Positions 1 to 8,113 of a DNA stretch of 13,980 nucleotides are shown here, piece after piece. The stretch spans positions 1 through 13,980 of the forward strand of contig JAAAVE010000613.1 of the NCBI GenBank assembly GCA_015679605.1. The letters run 5' to 3'. The notes under the pieces were generated by a model. The model saw only the letters and a list, made by a program, of their open reading frames with translations, was not told the origin of the DNA and searched no databases. Origin of the DNA: Podila epigama. Taxonomy: Eukaryota; Mortierellomycota; Mortierellomycetes; Mortierellales; Mortierellaceae. Position 1 is the first letter of the stretch, and each line of letters starts with the position of its first letter. The translations under genes were made by a program, and so were the position numbers.

Positions 1-161
1 GCATTGAACATCGTTCGAATGGTTTCCTTCTATCCCATTATGCCATTTGACACATTCATTCAGTTGCCTTTCTCAACAGACAGGGGACCAACCATGGGTC
101 AACAGGTCGAAGGAGAAAAGTGCGTGTGAAAAGAGTAGCCCTGACCAGTTGACAGGTACAA

Positions 162-201
162 TTGACAAGTTGACAAGTTGACAAGTTGACCAGTTGACCA
201 G
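162..201. repeat. 8-bp tandem array TTGACAAG/TTGACCAG
   Basis: Five head-to-tail 8-bp units are seen: three TTGACAAG followed by two TTGACCAG. Partial, diverged units lie on the left flank (about 143-154). The array sits about 35 bp upstream of a TATA-like CATAAAT at 234-240. It could be a chance minisatellite or a cluster of protein-binding sites in a promoter; the sequence alone does not decide. Confidence 0.85.
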
Positions 202-233
202 TGAACAGGATTGCTTTGCCTTGTTGCAGTCAA

Positions 234-500
234 CATAAATACTCGACCTTTTTTTGTTCACATCTTTCTTTTCTTTTCTTTCTTCTCTTCTTTTCCTCAT
301 TCTTCTTTCACATCTCCATCCTCACCACCAACTTCCAATACATCATTCAATCCACTACTATCATATTACAACCATTCACATTCACTCACACTCACATTCA
401 CATCAACATTAATATCACCTTCAACATCGACCACTCCTCTGCTCCTATCGTCCTGGTCATACGTCAAGGTTTTCATAAGATAAGTATCAAAACTATTTCC
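234..500 (+). promoter_or_regulatory. TATA-like box and G-poor pyrimidine-rich leader of an unknown transcript
   Basis: A TATA-like CATAAAT (234-240) is followed by a long C/T tract (about 246-330) and then a G-poor leader of CAC/CATT/CACA repeats without an ATG until 521. This is the same composition seen directly upstream of the ATGs of the F-box, kelch and zinc-finger genes in this window. By analogy it looks like the start of a plus-strand transcript. No conserved coding sequence follows, so the gene it would serve is uncertain. Confidence 0.35.
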
Positions 501-625
501 TACCACCCACCCCTTCAATAATGCACCCCACAGCCTCTTTCTGAGGACTTGTGTTGTTTCTTCCAAGTTCGGGTCTCGCGTTGTTTTACGTCTCGGCTCC
601 TCTGCTGGTTGTATTTAACCGGCAA

Positions 626-870
626 GTATGTGCGACGGCCCCTCAGGGAAAACTGGGGGGTGGGAAGTCGTTTTTGAATGAATGTAAAGCGTAAAATCAA
701 CACGAGATCCACACCCGAACGAAGAAGTTATCTACACATGATCTTGGTTAGTTTTGTGATGGCCATCCAAATAGTTGTTTAGATATGATATGTAACACAA
801 TGTTACTACCTCACTCACCATTTTCTTCTTTTTTTTTTCTTTCTTGTCTCTTCCCCTTCCTCGCCTTCTA
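626..870 (+). other. possible 5'-UTR intron of the unknown transcript
   Basis: A GTATGT donor at 626 pairs with a strong 3' splice site at 870: a T/C tract of about 50 nt ending CTTCTAG, with CTCAC branch-like sequences before it. Splicing would join the G-poor leader to the short ORF beginning ten bases into the next exon. The signals are good, but no protein homology supports the join. Confidence 0.3.
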
Positions 871-879
871 GATATCGAG

Positions 880-1014
880 ATGTCTCCCCACTCAAGGCCG
901 AACCACACAAGCTGGACCACCCAAGGCCAAACGACCAAGCTCGAATCGACCGAAACACACAAGGCCGAACCGCCTGCAACATCAAAGCACGCCCGAAGAT
1001 TGAAAAAAAAATAA
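880..1014 (+). CDS. candidate 44-residue basic small protein (uncertain)
   Basis: I do not recognise this ORF. It starts at the first ATG after a strong 3' splice site (acceptor AG at 869-870) and encodes 44 residues rich in Thr, Lys, Pro and His, ending in the basic stretch KHARRLKKK. The stop TAA overlaps an AATAAA at 1013-1018, so promoter, leader, intron, ORF and poly(A) signal occur in a sensible order. Against it, the ORF is very short, there is a seven-codon upstream ORF at 521-544, and part of the sequence is a degenerate repeat (CAAGGCC at 893, 922 and 960). A non-coding transcript or chance ORF is at least as likely. Confidence 0.22.
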   Translation: MSPHSRPNHTSWTTQGQTTKLESTETHKAEPPATSKHARRLKKK

Positions 1015-1122
1015 TAAAAAGAATCATATTTATTCTGCTTTCACTTTCTCATCTTTGATACACTTGGTTTCTCTGCGCCAGAAATGAATATATAATAAAT
1101 AAATAATGATTTGATTGCGACT

Positions 1123-1229
1123 TGCCTGTAAGTGAGTGTCTGTAAGCGGTATGCCTGTAAGTGAACACCTAATAGTGAATGCCTAAAAGTGAATGCCTGA
1201 AAGTGAAAATCCTGTGAATGAATGCCTTT
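1123..1229. repeat. degenerate 13-15 bp minisatellite (TGCCTGTAAGTGAA-like)
   Basis: About seven diverged units follow the pattern TGCCTGTAAGTGAA, with variants such as TGTCTGTAAGCGGTA, TGCCTAAAAGTGAA and TGCCTGAAAGTGAAAA. The drift from left to right suggests an old tandem expansion. Nothing coding overlaps it. Confidence 0.75.
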
Positions 1230-1864
1230 GCACACTTGTTGTTAGCTGTCGTGTCTTGAGCATGAATAAAATGAATATTTTCGCCACATGTTGTTTCTTT
1301 TCATGTTCTCACATTTCAGAACTTGGTTGTAGAATCACATTCCTCACTTGAAAGAGAAAGAAAGAAAGGGGAAAAACTATTCGTGATAATGGTCAAGACA
1401 ATTCAAGTGTAGTCTGCCTAAGTAACGTAACCGCCCAGGTCGATTCTATAGCATTCCATACCGCTCGCTTCAGCTCCAAAAGGACCGGTTGTGGGCGCAC
1501 CTCCCTACCCACTCCAGACTGATCCCCATTTTTCAGGTGCCTGTTTCTTGCCTTTGACTCTGTGAAGTCTTTGTGACTGTACTTGATGACTTGATGGTCG
1601 AACTGTACTTGTTCGAGAACTGTTCCCAACCATTCAAGCAGATAAAAAAACCAGCAAGAACATTGAAACGGCCAGGTCTCATGTCAACAACAAGAATAAC
1701 AGACACACATATTGCCACCTATGCAAGCTCTTGTCGTGTTATTTGTTATGAAGAGTGCGGTTAGTGGCTTACATTTTTCAGGGGCAATTTTCATGTTTTC
1801 AATGCACCGCCCAAAAGAATCTCAACCGTTCCATTTTTTTTGCCACCATACAGCATACTTTTTG
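1230..1864. other. intergenic DNA, no gene recognised
   Basis: Only short ORFs (under about 80 codons) without recognisable features are present on either strand. It presumably includes the promoter of the F-box gene, but I see no convincing TATA or CCAAT element. Confidence 0.6.
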
Positions 1865-1953
1865 CCACCTTTCACCATACACCTTTCACCATTCACCATT
1901 CACCATACACCAAACACCATACATCATATACCATTCACCCCTCACTATACACC
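1865..1953 (+). repeat. CACCATTCA/CACCATACA repeat in the F-box gene leader
   Basis: The bases just before the F-box ATG are an irregular array of CACCATTCA, CACCATACA, CACCAAACA and related units with almost no G. It runs straight into the start context ACACC-ATG. An in-frame translation extends upstream through it only as monotonous Thr/His/Pro/Ile, which argues that it is 5'-UTR rather than coding. Confidence 0.75.
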
Positions 1954-3564
1954 ATGACAGCAACAGCGACATCGCGTGCCCTCGAGCTGCCCGAGATCGT
2001 CTATCGCATTGGCTGGTTCATTCCAATATGGAGGCAGACATCAACGTATATGACATCAGTACTTCATGCCAAAGACCTTCTCTCATGCCTCCAAGTCAAC
2101 TGGTTGTGGAAGACGACTTTGACTCCTCTTCTCTGGACCTTATGCGTTCTCCGCAAGAACCGTGAAATCCCTGAAGCGGAAATTCAAGCCAACAAGCACC
2201 ACATTTGCTATATGTACTTTCTTGGCTACGTGGCACCAACACAGGATTTCCATATCATGCAACTCAAAGAATTGACGTTACCAGAACTCCATGAAATTTC
2301 CGATTGCACGCGCCTCTTGTTGAGCAATCCCAATCTACAGTATTTGTCACTGTCAGCGCACATTAACCGCAAGCCAAAGATCGAGAACGAGCGTTTCAAC
2401 CATTTCCTACAAGCACTACAAGCTCTTACCAAACTGGAGAACTTGAATATGGGCATAATGGAGAATTTCGAATTCTGTGAAAAATTCGACACCACGCTCT
2501 TGCGCACCATCCTGTCCAAAAACCATGGGCTAAAAGAGTTCTTTATCTATTTCTATCATCCATTGGCAAGATGTGATGGCTGGGAACCTTTGCCTTGGAT
2601 CGAGAAGCTGCATCTCAACACTACCAAGCTCGAGAATGGGGCAATTCAATTACTCCAGCATTGCCCCAATATCACGTCTCTAGTCCTCACTCTGTACTCA
2701 GACTGCCCATGGGATGACGTCTACTTGGCTATGGGTGGTGCTGGTGGCCGCGCAAAATTGACAAATCTCAAATTTCTTAATCCGCACAGAAACGCATATG
2801 ATAGCGATGTAAACGATCCGTCGAACTACAAGGCTCTAAGGATCCTCGAGACAACCACCGCTCTAGTTACTCTGAAATGGTTTTTTAATGTCTCTGTGGT
2901 TGAGTCTTGCCAAGACATTATTGATAATTGCTCGAACACCTTGCAGTATCTCACGTTGCATATCGATGAAGCGAGTATGGATACCGTATCCAGTGTCAAC
3001 AAGATTCTCCGAAACTGTCCAGAGCTACGCCGACTGTCCGTTCATGGAGACCACTTTTCTCAACTGTGGTTTCGTCTATTTGAACCTCGGTGGGACGTAC
3101 CAAAGCTCGAATCACTCAAGATCAAAATGAATGTCAAGAAGAGAGTTATCGACTATGCAGGCGACAACTATGATCTTGGCGACCTCTGTTATCTGGACAT
3201 GGGAGCATGGCGGCTAAAGAATTTTTTATATGCCTTGGAGGGAATCATGAAAAGCAATAGCCAGTCGTTCGTCGCAGGTTCCGAAAGTGGCACAGAACAG
3301 AACATCTATGATGAAGGATCGAAAGTGGGTCTGGATAAACCAACTGTAGACATACTTATAGGAGTGTTTGAGCAATACTATGAGCGTGAGCGCCAGCTTA
3401 TTGCCAGTATCAAGGACAATGGATGGCGTGTCAGCAGCAACCACAACATACTGGACAACAATTTGGACCTGCAGCGCTTTCGAGGTTTCCTTCTTGAGAC
3501 TGCCATGACCATTCCCAGCTTGAGAACTGTCCGCCTTAACAGCACTGTCTTTGATCGCGTGTGA
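1954..3564 (+). CDS. F-box/leucine-rich-repeat-like protein (SCF ubiquitin-ligase adaptor)
   Basis: This is a single-exon protein of 536 residues. The N-terminus (about residues 10-65) reads as a divergent F-box: LELPEIVYRIGWFI, then a hydrophobic helix with VNWLWKTTLTPLLW. F-box proteins bind Skp1 and present substrates to cullin-1 E3 ligases. The rest is an irregular solenoid of Leu-rich segments (for example LLLSNPNLQYLSL, LLQHCPNITSLVL, ILRNCPELRRLSV), consistent with degenerate leucine-rich repeats that bind substrate. Large expanded families of this architecture occur in Mortierella-like fungi. ATG 1954 was chosen because translation upstream of it is low-complexity leader, while the F-box begins nine residues after it. 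The F-box has an insertion between its first and later helices (about residues 25-40), so Skp1 binding is inferred. The substrate is unknown. Confidence 0.82.
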   Translation: MTATATSRALELPEIVYRIGWFIPIWRQTSTYMTSVLHAKDLLSCLQVNWLWKTTLTPLLWTLCVLRKNREIPEAEIQANKHHICYMYFLGYVAPTQDFHIMQLKELTLPELHEISDCTRLLLSNPNLQYLSLSAHINRKPKIENERFNHFLQALQALTKLENLNMGIMENFEFCEKFDTTLLRTILSKNHGLKEFFIYFYHPLARCDGWEPLPWIEKLHLNTTKLENGAIQLLQHCPNITSLVLTLYSDCPWDDVYLAMGGAGGRAKLTNLKFLNPHRNAYDSDVNDPSNYKALRILETTTALVTLKWFFNVSVVESCQDIIDNCSNTLQYLTLHIDEASMDTVSSVNKILRNCPELRRLSVHGDHFSQLWFRLFEPRWDVPKLESLKIKMNVKKRVIDYAGDNYDLGDLCYLDMGAWRLKNFLYALEGIMKSNSQSFVAGSESGTEQNIYDEGSKVGLDKPTVDILIGVFEQYYERERQLIASIKDNGWRVSSNHNILDNNLDLQRFRGFLLETAMTIPSLRTVRLNSTVFDRV

Positions 3565-3606
3565 CCATCAATGAATACGAAGAAAATGAAAAAAGTATGC
3601 AAGAAA

Positions 3607-3612
3607 AATAAA
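3607..3612 (+). terminator. poly(A) signal AATAAA of the F-box gene
   Basis: AATAAA lies 43 nt past the F-box stop codon in an A-rich stretch and is followed by T/G-rich DNA, the expected arrangement for 3'-end formation. Confidence 0.6.
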
Positions 3613-4266
3613 TCATTGTGTTTTCTTTTTGGATGCAAAATCATTGCTGTAGTGGTGGTGTGGGCATTTCTGATGACCGAAAGATAGAGCAAAAAAAAAC
3701 AAAGTAAGGAACAAGGGGATATTCCCACCAACCCGTACCAATGAAATTGCCTGATACAACGAAACGACCCATGGTTCATGCATTTGTTTGTGTGTTGTTT
3801 TTTTTTGGCTAAACCATGTGAATGTGTTCTTTCCTTTTTTTTGCGATTTGAGCGTGAGTGTGAGGATGCATGCATTTTTCCCCTTTATTCTTGGGTCAAA
3901 CCCTGCGCCATTCTTCTCACAGCGTTATTAATATAGGCGCGAAGGACCAAGAGATTGTTTGGCGCTCGTTCGGGATACTTCTCCGACTCTCTAGTCATAC
4001 CCCTGTCTTCCACTGACCAATGTAAAAGCGGATCAACTTACGAGTGAGATCGATAAGGCGTGGAACAAGAAATAGAGAGTCAGGATCGTTATAAACTCTT
4101 GTGTTGGTCACTCTATGTGTCGACTGCGAGTAATGGATACTTTGTTTGCAAATGTTGGCGGCAAAATCATTCATCACGTATGGTACGCGCAAGAGCCTTT
4201 GAAATTGTGTGTGTCAACCCTTAAGAACCAAGGATATATTTTTTTCGCGTTGAGCAGTTGATCTTG
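3613..4266 (+). promoter_or_regulatory. intergenic region holding the promoter of the KDM3-like gene
   Basis: No gene is seen here. A CCAAT box (4017-4021) lies about 250 bp upstream of the KDM3-like ATG, and AT-rich, TATA-like stretches lie near 3925-3935 and 4231-4245. Unlike the other genes in the window, the bases just before this ATG are not a G-poor CA/CT repeat leader. Which element is used cannot be told from sequence. Confidence 0.4.
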
Positions 4267-7200
4267 ATGGAATCACTTTTCTGTACACCATCGCCATGGA
4301 CGCCAACCATGACAATGGTCAAGAAAGACAAGATTGCATCCTCGGGAGGACTCACCCCTGCACCACCAACAACAATAAAAAAGGTGTCACTCACCATGCA
4401 ACCCTCCTCTCACAAGCTCAAAATCCGATTCAGACCAATTGCCATGCGAGAAATTAGCACTCCCACCACCACCACTACCGCCACCGCCACCAAAACCAAA
4501 AACGAGGATCCCAGCCACAAAACTCAAACCAGTCAGCACAAAGAGACAATCGCAACAAAAAAGCGACCCACGCGGGCGGCAGCAAAAGTCGCTACTGATG
4601 CTCTCCGCGCCTATATTCATAGCACTGAGAAAGGCAGTGCAAAAAAATTGACTCTTGCAGGTATGGATGAGCTTAAACAAAAAAAAAAAAAAGAGTTGTG
4701 AACGAGGGATAGATTGGTTATTTACATAGATCTTGATATTTGACTATTTTGGTTCATGTTTCCACATGATAGAGCCTGAAGGTACCCCAGAAATCAAGGA
4801 GCCAGTTTCTTTGAAGAGAAAAGCAGACGCCTCTGACATAGAGAACACCGTAGTCAAACGCGCTATCGGCTTCACAGGCACAAGCGCCTCTGAGACTAGA
4901 ACAAATGACTCCAACCCATCTGGCCAAAAGAAGCAAAGCACGCAAGTCGGGGATACCAATTCTGAGATGCATCCAAGAAAACGCCAATCGTGCCCACGAA
5001 CTCCGACATTCTTTGGCCACATCTCAACCATCCTAGCCACACCCGTCTCGCGCTACATACAATCCGACCCAGCCGAGAATGACCCTTGGTGGGGAGTCGC
5101 TTCCGCTGCTGATCGTGAAGCAGCCAGTCGCCTCTTGAACACAATGCTTCAAAAGGACCCTACTACAGGAAGCATTCTGTACAGCAGCATTCAATCAAGT
5201 GATCAATTCGCGACTCTCCTGATGAAACCTCCAAAAGTACCTGTCGTCAACAAGAAGACGGACCATCTCCAACATAACAACAAGACTCTGTCAAAGGAGA
5301 GTACCGAGCAGGATATAAATGAACAAAATGACAGTTCTAAATCAACCAGTGTCGAATTTGCCGTCGAACAGACCAAAGTGCATTGCCGTCCCCACATCAA
5401 CGCTGCTGATACCCGCAGAACGCATGTATCGCAAGAAAGTACGGAAGTGCTCAGAAAAACGCGTAGCAAAACATCTTTGACTCGACGACGAGAGCAAGGC
5501 TCGGATATGGCTATATCGGAGGACAACCTAATGTCACCACAGCCAGCAATTGCCTGCGCGCCATTGACATCGTCAGTCAAAGTACTACCAACGCCATGCT
5601 CTCCGAACTCACCTGCACAAGTCGCCAACAAGTCTCCTCAGGCAGCGAGTCATTCTTCTTCAGAGACTCACGTTACCTCTGTTGATAATGCCATCAAAAC
5701 CGAACCTCTCGATATTCCACCTTCGTACCTACTTGCTGGCAATGGGTACCACATCGAAATTATACCTGATACGGAGCCTGATGAACCATTGCGCTTTGAA
5801 AACCATCACTCGAAGGTCCCCGAGGCCTCTGCATATATCTTGACCCATGTTGCAGAACTTTCAAAGAGGCTTTTGAGTATTGAGTTGGACCATGCATATC
5901 AAAGACCGCGTTTAGTCGAGAACAAGTGGATACAAAGGTGTGGACGTGGTTACATTCGCCGATCGACGGACCGACCACGATCATGCAAGTGGTGTGAAGG
6001 CGTCATCTTCAATGGTTGCTATATTTGCCGCATTTGCTCCATGGTCCTCTGCCCAGATTGCTTCCATCACCGCAATGTCTTGACTAGCACCCTCTGCCCA
6101 AAAAAACAAGGACAACAGTACCATAAGCAGCAGGAGCACTTTATCCTGAGTGGCCAGTTCCATATCAAGACGCTCGAGTCGTTTTTGCAAAGCATTAGCA
6201 CCCGATACGACTTGTTGCCTATGCATATCAAGAATATTGGGCGCGACCACCATGCATTGGCTCAAAAATGTCGTACTGAGGCACTTGATGCTGTGAAGAA
6301 GACGCATGCCCAGAATGGACTGCGTCGTATTCGTAAGATCCTCGAGTATCAAACACCATACCATTACCGACGGAACGGGCCTAGTCAACCTCAGTTTCAG
6401 GAACACTGGGCAAAGGGAGATGTGCTATTGATCCATCAAGAACACGAACTGTGGCAAGGTCAAGTGAACTGGTCGCCAGAGGCTATTGTAGAGCAGTTTG
6501 GGCATCTGCCTGTCCGTGCTGTTCAATGCACCCCTCAACAGGAATCGCGCGAGATGCAGTTGAGGGATTATTTTTCTCAAAAGTTTTCACAGGAAACCTT
6601 TCCTAAAGAGGATAAAGAGGAGAATGAGAAAGAAGAAGAAGAGGAGGAAGACGACTTTGACCAAAGTGATTCATCCTTGCTCTGGAAGATGGAGGTAAAG
6701 AAAAAAAAATGTTGCCTTTTCGTTTATTGCAAAAAGGTTTGGGACATATGTGCTGAAATGTCTCCTTCTGGTGTATGTAAACATATTGAAACATTAGGGC
6801 TGGCCAAGGAATGGTCTTCAGACGGTACTTCCAAAGCACTACGCGAATCTCTTGAGGACTCTGCCGATGCCTGATTACACTCGCCCTGATGGAATGTTCA
6901 ACTTGGCGCGATATGTGCCCGTGGGCCATAAGATTCCTCCTGCGATATCCACTCCCAAATTGTCCCATTATTATGGAACACATCGTCAAGACAGCATTCA
7001 AGAACATGGGTCGATATCGCTCTCATATCAAGCCACAGATGCCGTTTACATCTGCGTCTACGCCGACACCGGTTCTCAAGACGTCAAAAATGGTATGAGA
7101 CGAATAAGCAATATCAGTAAACAGGAACGAAAGTAAGGAAAGTCTGATTTGGATTATAGATGGCACCATTATCCCTAATATCTTTTTGTTTTTTAATTGT

Positions 7201-7955
7201 GAATGAATCCTTATGTAGGTCCTGAAGCAACTGCAATGACATGGGAAGTCTTTCAAGCTCAAGATCGTCACAGAGTCGAAGCCTATCTCAAATCAAGGCG
7301 ATTGAGAGGCCGCCGCCGCGCAACAGAAAGTACAGTACGATTGTTCACCCTTTCAGACACATTCTTGGACACGGACGAGCTGCAGTCATTATACGAAGAC
7401 ACCAGCGCTTGTGGTGTACCAAACACGTACGTTAGCGACTCTGACACTGATGCATCTGACAAAGACGACGTCGCTGAAAGTGATAAAAAGGAGGAGGTTG
7501 ATAGCATTCGGTACAAGAATCCCATTAGTACTTGTCCTCCTTCAACAGCCCGTCAGCAGCAGCAAGGTCAAAAACTAAGGGACATTGAAGGTGTGAGACC
7601 CATTCAAGTCTACCAGATGTTTGGGCAGGCGCTCATGATCCCGGCTGGATCTTTATATCAGGCCCGATGTATTAGGGACACCATGTTGGTCAAAGTAGAG
7701 TTCATAAGTCCCGAACGAGTTGAATGGGCAGTCCAATGGGCAGCAGACACGACCAAGGAGCTTCGTGAGCGTAAGCGGCCGCGGGGAAGACCACGACAAC
7801 GACAACAACACCAACAATGCACCAAAGTCCAGAATGTAAAGGAGCACACAGAGTCGCCACCAAGAGAGAGTGAAAGTGAGGTTGACAACGACCCTGAATC
7901 TCTTCTTTTTCATGTTCCAAATACGCTCATGTACAGCAGCCTCGCCAATGTTTGA
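4267..7955 (+). CDS. KDM3/JMJD1-family JmjC protein with degenerate iron site (probable pseudo-demethylase)
   Basis: Exons 4267-4660, 4773-6694, 6798-7092 and 7219-7955 join in frame (3348 nt, 1115 residues). Residues 1-530 are mostly disordered and basic or Ser/Thr-rich. A KDM3-type zinc finger spans 536-560 (Cys536/539, 549/552, 557/560, extra Cys546). The JmjC fold follows: strand and helix 676-717 (HWAKGD...WSPEAI...FG), an acidic run 743-766, then GWP...LP at 773 and DYTRPDG, TDAV, IPAG and SPERV in KDM3 order. Family members demethylate H3K9me1/2 using Fe(II) and 2-oxoglutarate. Here the ligand positions are Ser848, Gln850 and Tyr1017 instead of His, Asp, His, so catalysis is unlikely. 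A second acidic insert (about 943-966) interrupts the core. An AT-hook core PRGRP lies at 1058-1062. The likely role is chromatin binding or scaffolding. The start is ATG 4267; an ATG at 4766 would give a shorter form without exon 1. Confidence 0.88.
4661..4772 (+). other. intron 1 of the KDM3-like gene
   Basis: The donor is CAG|GTATGG and the acceptor CATGATAG (112 nt, phase 1). The joined codon is GAG (Glu132). The intron contains a poly-A run and in-frame stops. A CAG acceptor at 4790 would also keep frame and remove six residues. This is the least certain of the three junctions because no conserved domain spans it. Confidence 0.65.
6695..6797 (+). other. intron 2 of the KDM3-like gene
   Basis: The donor is GAG|GTAAAG and the acceptor ACATTAG (103 nt, phase 0). 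Splicing turns LLWKME directly into GWPRNG, which restores the KDM3 segment Leu-x-Leu/Met-x-x-Trp-Pro. Without splicing the frame ends at 6874. Confidence 0.9.
7093..7218 (+). other. intron 3 of the KDM3-like gene
   Basis: The donor is ATG|GTATGA and the acceptor TTATGTAG (126 nt, phase 1), with a CTAAT branch-like site near 7175. The join restores Gly871 and leads into TAMTWEVFQAQDRHRV. This matches the KDM3 block with Trp, a hydrophobic pair and an Ala-x-Asp turn just after the first half of the JmjC domain. Confidence 0.9.
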
Positions 7956-8113
7956 ATTTCACAAGTGATTCCCAACACCTGGGCCCGCTACACTCTGATA
8001 GCAATTAAGCAATGTATATTTGTATATAAAAAGATGAGTGGCATGACGCCTGAAGAACACACAATTTTTTATTTTATTATGAATGTTGTTATCATATTCG
8101 GTGAAAAAAACAA
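7956..8113. other. convergent 3' intergenic region with poly(A) signals
   Basis: Only 158 bp separate the stop codons of the KDM3-like (+) and kelch (-) genes. For the minus-strand gene AATAAA lies at 8073-8078, 36 nt past its stop. For the plus-strand gene only a TATATAAAA-type element (about 8022-8032) is seen. The two 3'-UTRs probably overlap. Confidence 0.6.

Noticed and set aside
201-521. Plus-strand open frames of 90 and 106 codons in the left region
   Set aside because: They translate a C/T tract and CAC repeats (Phe/Ser/His/Thr only). The 106-codon frame opens with GTG rather than ATG. They read as leader DNA, not protein.
560-580. tRNA-like B-box (AGTTCGGGTCTC)
   Set aside because: It mismatches the B-box consensus, and no A-box, acceptor stem pairing or cloverleaf could be found around it.
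142-1230. CRISPR array or mobile-element ends
   Set aside because: The repeats are adjacent short tandem units without unique spacers. No terminal inverted repeats, target-site duplications or transposase-like ORFs were found.
1840-1953. N-terminal extension of the F-box protein by 38 residues
   Set aside because: The extension begins at TTG rather than ATG and translates the CACCAT repeat. The ATG at 1954 places the F-box at the usual N-terminal position.
5203-6406. Minus-strand open frames of 141-142 codons opposite KDM3-like exon 2
   Set aside because: They are antisense to a well-supported exon with zinc-finger and JmjC homology, and contain no recognisable domain.
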